Shown here: in pieces, positions 43,171 to 50,904 of the stretch
Layout of the letters: every line of letters starts with the position of its first letter
How positions within the stretch are numbered: the stretch's first letter is position 1
Assembly (NCBI GenBank): GCA_016706225.1
Contig: JADJKB010000021.1
Location: forward strand, 62,001 to 126,000
Reading direction: 5' to 3'
From: Myxococcales bacterium
GTDB taxonomy: Bacteria > Myxococcota_A > Polyangia > Polyangiales > Polyangiaceae
Length of the DNA stretch: 64,000 nucleotides
Made by a program: the position numbers and the translations under genes
Notes under the pieces: model-generated
What the model saw: only the letters and a program-made list of their open reading frames with translations
Databases searched by the model: none
Told to the model about the DNA's origin: nothing

Positions 43171-43200
43171 ACCCTAGTGAGCGGGAAACCGCGGTGTCAA
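43171..43200 (-). promoter_or_regulatory. Promoter of the nuo operon
   Basis: On the minus strand TTGACA (43200-43195), an 18-base spacer and TAGGGT (43176-43171). The leader before nuoE would be about 125 bases; I see no known riboswitch in it. Confidence 0.6.
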
Positions 43201-43237
43201 GGCGGGTGTGGGGCCTCGAAATTTCAATCCTATTGAC

Positions 43238-43267
43238 TTGAGAACCCCCCACTGCCGCGTGTAGGCT
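43238..43267 (+). promoter_or_regulatory. Promoter of the zinc-ribbon gene
   Basis: TTGAGA at 43238-43243, an 18-base spacer and TAGGCT at 43262-43267; a ribosome site GCGGAGG and GTG start follow at 43296-43311. It is divergent from the nuo promoter. Confidence 0.5.
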
Positions 43268-43308
43268 GACGCCGCTCGGTGGTAAATCCCGAGGCGCGGA
43301 GGTCACTC

Positions 43309-44331
43309 GTGTTTTGCCCGAATTGTGGGACGCAGAATCCTGATACGGCCACCACTTGCACCAAGTGTGGTTTCAACCTCAAAGGCGCCGCTGCCCCTAA
43401 GTTCAAGGGCACGATGCTGATGATGAACCCGCAGCAAGGGGCGGCAGCTCCTAAACCGGGTGCGCCAGCGGCTCCGGCCGTGCCTTCGGCGCCCAAGCCT
43501 CAACTGAAGGGGACGATGCTCGGCGTCGCGCCGCCCTCGATGGGGTCCGCACCGCTACCCCCTGGAGGAGCACCCGCTCCGGCGGCTCCCCCGCCGGCCG
43601 GACCCCCTCCGGGTGGTTTTGGCGGCCCCGCCGATCCCCTCGGCGGCACGATGGTCGCGCCACCCGGCGGTGCGCCGCCCGGGTTCCCTCCTCCTGGTGC
43701 GGATCCAGGGTTCGGGGGTCCGCCGCCCGGCGGTCCGATGGGCGGCCCGCCTCCCGGTGGTCCGATGGGTGGCCCTCCTCCTGGTGGTCCGATGGGGGGT
43801 CCGCCTCCCTGTGATCCCACGGTGGCTCCTCCGGTGGACCTTACGGCCCCCCCTGGGTGGTCTCCCCCGGTGGGCCTTACGGTCCTCCCCCGGCGGTCCG
43901 CCCCGGCCCGATGGGGTCCCCCAGGTGGTCCTACGTCCGCCCCCGCCATGGTTTCGCGGCCGGCGCCCGCCCCCGGGCTTCGGGCGACACCGCCCGCGCG
44001 CGCCACCCGGCGGCGCACCCATGATGGTGCGGCGGCGCGCCCCCTTCGGCCCCAGCAGACACCCATCGCAACGGCTGCACGCGCTTTGTTACGTGCCGGT
44101 CGAAATGACGCTCAAGGCCTTCCGCGGCAAGGACGACATCAACCCGATCATGTTCTTCGTGCCGATCCTCAACCCCACTTTTGGCCCCGAAGGCTCGAGG
44201 CCAAACAAATGGCCGGCGTGCCCAATGCTCAGGTGTCGCACCCAATTCTCTACTTCTTCCTGTGGCCGTACTTCCTGACTGCCGATCTGAATGAGATCTG
44301 GCAGGCGGCGAGCGGCGGCCGGCAGATGTGA
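43309..44331 (+). CDS. Zinc-ribbon membrane protein with Pro/Gly repeats (interior frame damaged)
   Basis: GCGGAGG lies 6 bases before GTG at 43309. Residues 1-24 form a zinc ribbon (C-x2-C at CPNC and CTKC). Three KGTML/GGTMV motifs follow at about 32, 64 and 105, then Gly-Pro-Pro repeats. From about 43810 the frame reads badly; another frame gives GGPYGPP repeats until about 43930, and a third gives VPVEMTLKAFRGKDDINPIMFFVPILNP near 44090-44190. The original frame then returns with HPILYFFLWPYFLTADLNEIW, a membrane-associated end. Three one-base losses in C/G runs explain this and restore the frame. I infer a cytoplasmic zinc-ribbon protein with C-terminal membrane segments; function unknown. 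Confidence 0.6.
   Translation: MFCPNCGTQNPDTATTCTKCGFNLKGAAAPKFKGTMLMMNPQQGAAAPKPGAPAAPAVPSAPKPQLKGTMLGVAPPSMGSAPLPPGGAPAPAAPPPAGPPPGGFGGPADPLGGTMVAPPGGAPPGFPPPGADPGFGGPPPGGPMGGPPPGGPMGGPPPGGPMGGPPPCDPTVAPPVDLTAPPGWSPPVGLTVLPRRSAPARWGPPGGPTSAPAMVSRPAPAPGLRATPPARATRRRTHDGAAARPLRPQQTPIATAARALLRAGRNDAQGLPRQGRHQPDHVLRADPQPHFWPRRLEAKQMAGVPNAQVSHPILYFFLWPYFLTADLNEIWQAASGGRQM
43714..43812 (+). repeat. 27-base tandem repeat coding a GGPPPGGPM unit
   Basis: About 3.5 copies of a 27-base unit lie inside the zinc-ribbon gene. The codons differ between copies but the protein unit is nearly constant, so the peptide appears to be selected. Confidence 0.75.
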
Positions 44332-44789
44332 GCAGCGCGGCGACCGCCCCGTCTTTTGGGCCACTCGGATTTCAACCCGGGTGGCCCAAGCGCGTTTTGT
44401 TGGTGGCGCTGATCCTGTCACCGTTGTTCGCCGCAGTGCTCATCGACATGCCGATGTGCCCGACTGCCGCGATCTTCGGCATCCCGTGTCCAGGCTGCGG
44501 CCTCACTCGCGCCACGCTCGCGCTCTTCCACGGTGATCTGGGCGGCGCGCTTCATTATCACCCGCTCGTGTTCCTGGCGACGCCGATGTACTTCGGAGTC
44601 ATCGGCAGCATCGCGTTTGGCTACGTGCGCGGCGGCATCGAGAAGATCCCCTCCGGCCGCCTCACGAAGTTGATCTCGGCCCTGGCCGTCGTGACCTTCT
44701 TCCTCCTGATGGGGATCTGGCTTGCGCGGTTCTTTGGGGCGTTCGGTGGGCCCGTCGAGATCCGAACCTTCCGCGCTTCGCACAGGTGA
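44328..44789 (+). CDS. DUF2752 membrane protein
   Basis: The 153-residue protein has three membrane helices (RVLLVALILSPLFAAVLI, PLVFLATPMYFGVIGSIAFGYV and ALAVVTFFLLMGIWLARFF). Between the first two lies the hallmark of DUF2752, GIPCPGCGLTRATLALFHGD. The family is widespread and without known function. The start overlaps the stop of the zinc-ribbon gene (GTGA), so the two are co-translated. The conserved CPGCG may bind a metal. Confidence 0.85.
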   Translation: MSSAATAPSFGPLGFQPGWPKRVLLVALILSPLFAAVLIDMPMCPTAAIFGIPCPGCGLTRATLALFHGDLGGALHYHPLVFLATPMYFGVIGSIAFGYVRGGIEKIPSGRLTKLISALAVVTFFLLMGIWLARFFGAFGGPVEIRTFRASHR

Positions 44790-44809
44790 ACGCGGTCGCG
44801 AGCCGGGGT

Positions 44810-44839
44810 TCTCCCGCCAAAATAGGCCCGCGCGGGAGA
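44810..44839 (+). terminator. Hairpin after the DUF2752 gene
   Basis: TCTCCCGC pairs with GCGGGAGA over a 14-base loop. There is no T run, so it may be a weak terminator or merely a hairpin in the leader of the next gene, which also has TAGACT (44857-44862) as a possible -10. Confidence 0.3.
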
Positions 44840-44912
44840 GCAAACGCCACATGCGCTAGACTGTGGGCTCGACTGACGCGAGCGCGTCACGAAGAACCTC
44901 GGAGCTGAACCC

Positions 44913-45986
44913 ATGAGAAACTTGAACGCCGCGCGCCGGGCCGGACTCGCCATCGGTCTCTCTGGGCTCCTCTCCGTTAGCCTCGGCGGCTGCGGCGGGA
45001 ACGACGACGGCGGCACCGTTGGGCCGAGCCTGGGTGGCGCGGGCGGCGGCGGCGCCAACGCAGGGGGCGGCGGCAGCGCGGCCAGCGGCGCGAACGGTGG
45101 CAGCGGTGGCGGCATCAACCTCGACGGCGGCGGCGCCAGCACCGGGACGGGCGGCGGCGGCGGCACGAAGGGCTGCGAGAAGATCGACTTCCTGTTCATC
45201 GTCGACAACTCCGTCTCGATGGAGCCGGAGCAGGCGGCGCTCGTCGCGGCGTTCCCGGGTTTTATCGCCGCGGTGGAGAGCACCGTCGCCGCGGGCAGCA
45301 ACTACCACGTGATGGTGGCGGACACCGACGAGTGGGGCCGCTGCAACACGGCCAATCCCTGGACCGGCATCGATCCGACCAGCACGACCTGCAACGGCTA
45401 CATCAAGAAGACCAAGTTCGAGGAGTGCGACCGCACGCTGGGCGCTGGAGTGATCAACCCCGCGGGGGAGTTCGCCAGCAACAAGATCTGCCCGTTCCCC
45501 GCGGGGCGTCGCTTCTTGCAGCAGGGCGATCCCAACGTGCCGGCGGCCTTCGCGTGCGCGGCCCAGGTCGGAGTCGCGGGTCACTCGAAGGAGCGCCCCA
45601 TGGATGCAATGCTCGCCGCGCTCACACCCCAGATCAACGCGGCCGGCGGCTGCAACGAAGGTTTCTTGCGCGACGACGCGCTGCTGGTCGTGACGTTCAT
45701 CAGCGACGACCCCAACTACGAAGACAAGGGCACACCCCAGAGCTGGTACGACGCGGTCGTTGCGGCCAAGAAGGGCGACCCCAAGGCCGCGGTGGTGGTC
45801 GGTTTCACGCCCGCCACCTGCGGCGGCGGCGGCACCACCAAGGGCGCGCACTGGGAGGAGTTCATCAAGAAGTTCCCGTTCTCCATCGCCGCGCCCGTCT
45901 GTGCGACGGACTACGCGACCACGTTTGCGCAGGCCGTCAACGTGGTCGACGACAGCTGCGATCAGTACGTTCCGCCCATCAAGTAG
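44913..45986 (+). CDS. von Willebrand factor A-domain lipoprotein
   Basis: The 357-residue product has a lipoprotein signal (LSVSLGGC) and a long Gly/Ala/Ser-rich linker to about residue 85. The vWA domain starts with DFLFIVDNSVSM (the DxSxS metal-ion site) and continues with VMVADTDE, then a Cys-containing insert (CNTANPWTG, CNGYIKK, CDRTLG), DDALLVVTFISDDPNYED with a later metal-site Asp, and VVVGFTPATCGGG. Many Myxococcota carry families of such proteins at the cell surface. It probably binds protein ligands in a metal-dependent way. Confidence 0.85.
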   Translation: MRNLNAARRAGLAIGLSGLLSVSLGGCGGNDDGGTVGPSLGGAGGGGANAGGGGSAASGANGGSGGGINLDGGGASTGTGGGGGTKGCEKIDFLFIVDNSVSMEPEQAALVAAFPGFIAAVESTVAAGSNYHVMVADTDEWGRCNTANPWTGIDPTSTTCNGYIKKTKFEECDRTLGAGVINPAGEFASNKICPFPAGRRFLQQGDPNVPAAFACAAQVGVAGHSKERPMDAMLAALTPQINAAGGCNEGFLRDDALLVVTFISDDPNYEDKGTPQSWYDAVVAAKKGDPKAAVVVGFTPATCGGGGTTKGAHWEEFIKKFPFSIAAPVCATDYATTFAQAVNVVDDSCDQYVPPIK

Positions 45987-46160
45987 CGATTCGGGCGAAG
46001 CAGCCGAGGGGGCGCACCGCGGCAACGAGCGCGTAGCGCGGCGCGGGGCGGCGAGGTGGCCGCGATCGGGCGGCGACGGGGCGGCGCGCGGACGCGCCTG
46101 CGCACGAAGAAGAAGAGCGGGCGGGTGCAGGGTGGAGGCTCCTGTCGCCACTTGCGTGAC

Positions 46161-46182
46161 GATTCCTACTCTGGTAGGAATC
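46161..46182 (+). promoter_or_regulatory. Perfect 9-base palindrome, likely toxin-antitoxin operator
   Basis: GATTCCTAC and GTAGGAATC are separated by TCTG. The palindrome ends 4 bases before the antitoxin start codon, where a ribbon-helix-helix antitoxin would be expected to bind and repress its own operon. It also leaves no room for a normal ribosome site. Confidence 0.65.
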
Positions 46183-46186
46183 ATGT

Positions 46187-46417
46187 GTGGCGGAGACAGC
46201 TGCAGCCAAGCTCTCTGTGAGCGTCCCGAGCGACCTGGCGAAGGCGGTACGGCGACGGGTCGGGCCTCGCGGGCTTTCGGGGTTCGTGGCGCGTGCCATC
46301 GCGCACGAGCTCGAGCGCGAACAACTCGGTGCGTTCTTGGCTGGGCTCGACCGGGATCTCGGTCCGGTGCCGAAAGGCACCCTCTCCACTGCTCGTAAAG
46401 CATGGCCGAAGCGCTGA
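46187..46417 (+). CDS. VapB-like ribbon-helix-helix antitoxin
   Basis: The 76-residue protein has an N-terminal strand KLSVSVPSDLAKAVRRRV followed by two helices (LSGFVARAIAHELEREQL), the layout of ribbon-helix-helix repressors that pair with PIN toxins. The C-terminal 25 residues would wrap the toxin. The start is GTG at 46187, immediately behind the palindrome. The PIN-domain gene overlaps its end by 16 bases. Confidence 0.75.
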   Translation: MAETAAAKLSVSVPSDLAKAVRRRVGPRGLSGFVARAIAHELEREQLGAFLAGLDRDLGPVPKGTLSTARKAWPKR

Positions 46418-46818
46418 TTCTGGATTCGGAGGCGGTCAATGCGCTCGCCAATGCGACCGAGCGCGGCGTGCTGGCGGATAGAGCCCGGGCCATCCTCACC
46501 GTGGCGCATGAGCGTGGTGCGCTCGTCCGCGTCCCCGCACCTGTGCTCGCCGAAGTGTGCCGAGGCCCTCGGCATGACCCTCCCATTGACCACCTCCTCG
46601 CCTCGCGCGGGATCGTCGTTTGTGACCTCACCCAGACGATCGCCAAACGGGCTGGCCATCTGCTAGGTCGTGCCAAGCTATCCTCCGCCCACGCTGTGGA
46701 CGCATTCGTCGTAGCAACCGCGCTACTCTTTGACGCTTCCGTGATCGCAACCGGGGACCCCGCGGACATGCGGCGACTTGCTTCACCCTTCAAGCAGGTT
46801 CGAGTTTTCGCCATCTAG
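46402..46818 (+). CDS. VapC-like PIN-domain toxin
   Basis: The 138-residue PIN-domain ribonuclease has its acidic active-site residues in ILDSEAVNAL (Asp8), VLAEVCRG (Glu51) and HAVDAFVVATALL (Asp97), and ATGDPADM near the end. PIN toxins cut tRNA or rRNA and are held inactive by the cognate antitoxin, encoded just upstream with an overlap. VAST as the C-terminal form (SPFKQVRVFAI) is also usual. The stretch after it has no gene. Confidence 0.8.
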   Translation: MAEALILDSEAVNALANATERGVLADRARAILTVAHERGALVRVPAPVLAEVCRGPRHDPPIDHLLASRGIVVCDLTQTIAKRAGHLLGRAKLSSAHAVDAFVVATALLFDASVIATGDPADMRRLASPFKQVRVFAI

Positions 46819-47309
46819 CCTCGACTCGAGCAGTCTTGCGACGCTCAGATCGCGATCGGCATGAGCGGCGTAAACCCACTTGAACTACCGGCGAGGCCGG
46901 CGGATGCCGTGCACTTCCGTCGTGGCATACTGCCAACAGGGTTCGAGCACGGCCGCCCCTTTGGCAAAGCCTGAGGCGATTCGTGCGCAACAACGCGCGC
47001 GGCGTGGCCCACCTGGCGCGGATCGCGCGCGTGGCGCCGTACGATGGAGTCGAGGCCCACCACCGCTTGATAGAGTGGATCGATGATGCGTTCGCCACCT
47101 ACCAGATCTCGTCTCACTACGGGACGAGAACGCCGACTGCCGGGCCTGAGGATGGCGCTGACCGGTCACGAGATCATCGTTCGGCAGTGGAAGGCGCAGT
47201 CCAAGCGCGGGCTCGAGCGCGCCGCCGCCAGGCTGGCGGCGGGCGAGCACCAGGCGGTCGGCGCGAGATGATCGGGCGGCCTCCCGACCCGTGGCAGGGA
47301 ACCCGGCGC
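46819..47309. other. 491-base stretch without a convincing gene
   Basis: Short open frames exist on both strands (for example 47083-47271 plus, 46845-47117 minus), but none has a ribosome site, a recognisable motif or a codon pattern like the neighbours. A 7-base stem TCTCGTC/GACGAGA lies at 47107-47129. The stretch could be the remains of a lost gene next to the toxin-antitoxin pair. Confidence 0.4.
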
Positions 47310-48413
47310 CTAAACGTTGAACCGGAAATGCATCACGTCGCCGTCCTTGACCACGTAGTCGCGGCCCTCGATGCGCAGCTTGCCGGCCTCGCGGCACTTG
47401 GCTTCGCTGCCGAGGTTGACCAGATCTTCCCACCAGATGACCTCGGCCTTGATGAAACCGCGCTCGAAGTCGGTGTGGATCACGCCGGCACCCTGGGGCG
47501 CCGTCCAGCCTTTCTGGATGGTCCAGGCACGGACCTCCTTTTCACCCGCCGTCAGGTACGTGATCAGGCCGAGCATCTCGTAACCGACGCGGATCACCTG
47601 ATTGAGGCCGGGTTCACTCAGGCCGACGCTGGCGAGAAAGTCGGGGCGATCGGCGGGCTCTAGCTCCGCGATCTGCGCCTCGAGCGATGCGCAGATCGGG
47701 ACGACCGGCGCGCCCTCCGCTTTCGCCAGCGCAACGAGCGCCGCGTAGTGCGGGTTGCCTGCGAGGTTCGTCAGGGAGGCCTCGTCGACGTTGGCCGCGT
47801 AGAACGTCGGCTTCGAAGTGAGCAGCTGCATCTCCTTGACGATGGCGCTCTCCTTTTCGTCCTCGAAGCGCAGGCTGCGCGCCGGCCTGCCGGCGTCGAG
47901 GTGCTCCGCCAGCTTCTCGCACACCCCGATGGCGAGCTTCTCGATGGGGTCGCCACCCTTCGACTGCTTGCGGGCGCGGTCCAGGCGGTTCTGTACCGTG
48001 TCGAGATCTTTCAAACACAGCTCGGTGCCGATGGTCGCGACGTCGGCGACCGGATCGACCCGCCCGTCGACGTGCACCACGTTCGAGTCGGTGAAACAGC
48101 GCACGACGTGCGCAATCGCGTCGACCTCACGAATGTGCGAGAGGAACTTGTTGCCGAGGCCTTCACCCTTCGACGCGCCCTTCACCAGGCCGGCGATGTC
48201 CACGAAGCGGATCGTCGTCGGGATGATCTTCTCGGGTTTGCACACCTTGGCCAGCGCATCGAGCCGCGGGTCCGGCACCGTGACGACGCCGACGTTCGGC
48301 TCGATGGTGCAGAACGGGAAATTCGCGGCCTCCGCCTTGGCGGTGGAGAGCGAGTTGAAGAGGGTGCTCTTGCCGACGTTCGGCAGGCCGACGATGCCGC
48401 AGGAAAATCCCAT
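47310..48413 (-). CDS. ychF: Redox-regulated ATPase YchF
   Basis: The 367-residue protein is of the Obg-related Ola1/YchF family. The N-terminus MGFSCGIVGLPNVGKSTLFNSL has the P-loop; RFVDIAGLVKGASKGEGLGNKFL is G3 with the flanking motif; YAANVDE replaces the usual NKxD of GTPases, which is why YchF prefers ATP. The C-terminal TGS-like domain has LITYLTAGEKEVRAWTIQKGWTAPQGAGVIHTDFERGFIKAEV. Present in almost all bacteria; it binds ribosomes and is tied to stress responses. Confidence 0.95.
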   Translation of the reverse strand: MGFSCGIVGLPNVGKSTLFNSLSTAKAEAANFPFCTIEPNVGVVTVPDPRLDALAKVCKPEKIIPTTIRFVDIAGLVKGASKGEGLGNKFLSHIREVDAIAHVVRCFTDSNVVHVDGRVDPVADVATIGTELCLKDLDTVQNRLDRARKQSKGGDPIEKLAIGVCEKLAEHLDAGRPARSLRFEDEKESAIVKEMQLLTSKPTFYAANVDEASLTNLAGNPHYAALVALAKAEGAPVVPICASLEAQIAELEPADRPDFLASVGLSEPGLNQVIRVGYEMLGLITYLTAGEKEVRAWTIQKGWTAPQGAGVIHTDFERGFIKAEVIWWEDLVNLGSEAKCREAGKLRIEGRDYVVKDGDVMHFRFNV

Positions 48414-48552
48414 GAGGGCGAGCCCTATAGAGCATCTTTCGGAGCGACGAAACAGCTAGGGAAATTGGGCGCGGACACTGCGCCTCCCGAATTGCCGCGC
48501 CGTGTTATAAGCCCACGCTGCGTCGGCTGGACGCCCACCCCGAGGACCCGCC

Positions 48553-49734
48553 ATGGACCTTTCTTTCAGCCCCGAAGAGCTCGCCTTCCGCGACGAGGTT
48601 CGCGCCTGGATCGCGAGCGCCCTGCCCCCACACCTCAAGGCCAAAGCCGAGATCGACGCGGAGTTCGACCACGACGAGGTGATGGAGTGGCACAAGATCC
48701 TCGGCAAGCAGGGCTGGGCTGCGCCCCACTGGCCGAAAGAGGTCGGCGGCACCGGCTGGGATGCGGCACGGCGCTTCCTCTTCAGTGAAGAGCTGGAGCT
48801 GGCGGGCACCCCGCGCACCTCCCCGTTTGGCCTGGCCATGGTCGGTCCGCTCTTGATCCAGTTCGGCAACGACGCGCAGAAGAAGCGCTACCTGCCGAAG
48901 ATCCTCAGCGGTGAGGACGTCTGGTGTCAGGGTTACTCGGAGCCGAACGCCGGCAGTGATCTGGCCTCGCTGGCGCTGCGTGCGGAAGACAAGGGCGACC
49001 ACTTCATCCTGAACGGGCAGAAGACGTGGACGACCTACGCGCAGTACGCGGACTGGATCTTCTTGCTGGCGCGGACCAACGGCGAAGCGAAGAAGAAACA
49101 AGAAGGCATCAGCTTCATCCTGTGTGACATGAAGTCGCCGGGAGTGACGGCAAAACCGTTCCTGACTACCGGTGGAACGCCCGCGTTCTGCGAGACCTGG
49201 TTCGAGAACGTGAAGGTGCCGAAGGAGAACCTGGTCGGGGAGATGAACCAGGGCTGGACCTACGCCAAAGCGCTGCTCGGCCACGAGCGCACGCTGGTCG
49301 CGGGCATCGGCATCAGCGCCCGGGCGCTGCTTCGGGCCAAGCGCATTGCGCGAGATACCCAGGCGGGCGGGCGGGCGCTGCTCGACGACCCGGTCGTTCG
49401 TGCACGCATCGCCACCCTCGAGATCCGCCTCGAGGCGCTGCGCATGGCGAACTATCGGGCGCTGGCCGGAGCCAAGCTCGGTCACGCGCCGGGACCGGAG
49501 TCCAGCATCCTCAAGCTCCGCGGCACCGAGATCCAGCAGGGGTGCATGGACCTGTTGATGGTCTTGATGGGGCACAACTCGCTGTCTTGGTACAACGAGG
49601 CCGGCGTCGTTCCACCGCGCGAGCACTGGGTCGCGCCGGGGTTCAACTACCTGCGAGCGGCCACGATCTACGCGGGCTCCAACGAGATCCAGAAGAACAT
49701 CATCTCGAAGATGATTCTTGGGCTCCCCAGCTGA
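48553..49734 (+). CDS. Acyl-CoA dehydrogenase (first of a pair)
   Basis: The 393-residue flavoenzyme has the usual three domains. QGYSEPNAGSDLASLALRA and GDHFILNGQKTWTT form the FAD site, NQGWTYAKALLGHERTL and IYAGSNEIQKNIISKMIL close it. The Glu of GSNEIQ is near the catalytic position of this family. The start MDLSFSPEELAFRDEVRAWI is typical. It is followed 9 bases later by a second, more divergent acyl-CoA dehydrogenase; pairs like this form heteromeric enzymes in steroid and fatty-acid breakdown in other bacteria. The substrate is unknown. Confidence 0.88.
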   Translation: MDLSFSPEELAFRDEVRAWIASALPPHLKAKAEIDAEFDHDEVMEWHKILGKQGWAAPHWPKEVGGTGWDAARRFLFSEELELAGTPRTSPFGLAMVGPLLIQFGNDAQKKRYLPKILSGEDVWCQGYSEPNAGSDLASLALRAEDKGDHFILNGQKTWTTYAQYADWIFLLARTNGEAKKKQEGISFILCDMKSPGVTAKPFLTTGGTPAFCETWFENVKVPKENLVGEMNQGWTYAKALLGHERTLVAGIGISARALLRAKRIARDTQAGGRALLDDPVVRARIATLEIRLEALRMANYRALAGAKLGHAPGPESSILKLRGTEIQQGCMDLLMVLMGHNSLSWYNEAGVVPPREHWVAPGFNYLRAATIYAGSNEIQKNIISKMILGLPS

Positions 49735-49743
49735 GGAACGACG

Positions 49744-50892
49744 ATGGACTTCGAATTGACCGAGGATCAGACCCTGCTCGTGGACACCGTCCGTGAGTTC
49801 GTGAAGAAGGAATCTCCCGTCGAGCGCATGCGCAAGCTGCGCGGCACGGAGCTCGGCTGGGACCGGAAGACCTGGAAACAGATGGGCGAGCTCGGCTGGC
49901 TCGGCGTGATGTTCCCCGAGAGCGTGGGCGGCGCCGGCATGACGTTCGTCGAGGCCGGGTTGATCTTGCAGGAGCTCGGCACGACGCTCGTGCCCGAACC
50001 CATCATCCCGCTCATGGTTGCGGGCACCGCCATCGCGAGGTCCGGCTCGCCGGAGCAGCAAGAGCGCTTCCTGGCCAAGTCGTTGACTGGCGACGAGAGC
50101 CTGGCCTTTGCCTGGAACGAGGAGCAGAGCCGGCACGACGTCAACGACGTGAAGACCCGCGCCGAGAAGACCAAGGACGGGTTCCGCCTCGATGGGCAGA
50201 AGCGCTGGGTGCTGAACGGCCACGCGGCCGATCACATCGTGCTGAGCGCGCGCTCCGGCGGGGACACCCGCAGTGGCGACGGGCTCTCGCTGTTCGTGAT
50301 CGACAAGGACACGCCCGGCGTGAAAATCCAGGCCGTCCAGATGATGGACAGCCAGAAGGGCGCGCTCTTGGAGCTGAAGAACGTCGAGCTCGGCAGGGAC
50401 CGCTTGCTCGGCGAAGAGGGCAAGGCCGGGCCGCTGCTCGATCACCTGATGGACTACGGCGCCGCCGCCACGGTGTGTGAGGCAAGTGGCATCCTGCAGT
50501 CCGTGCTGTGGATGACCCGCAGCTACCTGATGGAGCGCAAGCAGTTCGGCGCGCCCATCGGCAGCTTTCAAGCGTTGCAGCACCGCGCCGTGGACATGTT
50601 CGTGGAGACCGAGCTGACCAAATCCGTGGCCATGCTCGCGATGATCAAGGCCGACGAGACCGACGTCGCCGAGCGGCACCGGGCCATCAGCGCCGCCAAG
50701 ACCAGCGTCATCGAGAGCGGGGCGTTCGTGACTCGCCAGGGCATCCAGCTGCACGGCGGCATCGGGGTCACCGACGAACACGACGTCGGGCTGTATTTCA
50801 AGCGCATGCACATCCTCGCCACGCTGTTTGGCGACGATGCGTTTCACACCGCGAGGTACGCCGGGCTGCCGAGCTTCACGCGCGGGGTTTGA
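49744..50892 (+). CDS. Acyl-CoA dehydrogenase (second of a pair)
   Basis: The 382-residue partner begins MDFELTEDQTLLVDTVREFVKK. It has LAFAWNEEQSRHDVNDVKTRA in place of the usual FAD-binding EPxAGSD, a conserved RKQFGxPIGSFQALQHRAVDM segment, and LHGGIGVTDEHDVGLYFKRM near the end. The missing EPxAGSD is typical of the non-canonical member of heteromeric pairs, in which one chain supplies FAD contacts and the other the base. Both genes are probably one operon. The substrate is not predictable. Confidence 0.85.
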   Translation: MDFELTEDQTLLVDTVREFVKKESPVERMRKLRGTELGWDRKTWKQMGELGWLGVMFPESVGGAGMTFVEAGLILQELGTTLVPEPIIPLMVAGTAIARSGSPEQQERFLAKSLTGDESLAFAWNEEQSRHDVNDVKTRAEKTKDGFRLDGQKRWVLNGHAADHIVLSARSGGDTRSGDGLSLFVIDKDTPGVKIQAVQMMDSQKGALLELKNVELGRDRLLGEEGKAGPLLDHLMDYGAAATVCEASGILQSVLWMTRSYLMERKQFGAPIGSFQALQHRAVDMFVETELTKSVAMLAMIKADETDVAERHRAISAAKTSVIESGAFVTRQGIQLHGGIGVTDEHDVGLYFKRMHILATLFGDDAFHTARYAGLPSFTRGV

Positions 50893-50904
50893 CCCGCGCT
50901 CGGT

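Noticed and set aside
46983..47663. Possible gene downstream of the toxin
   Set aside because: Most of the frame lies antisense to ychF, and the free part has no motif or ribosome site.
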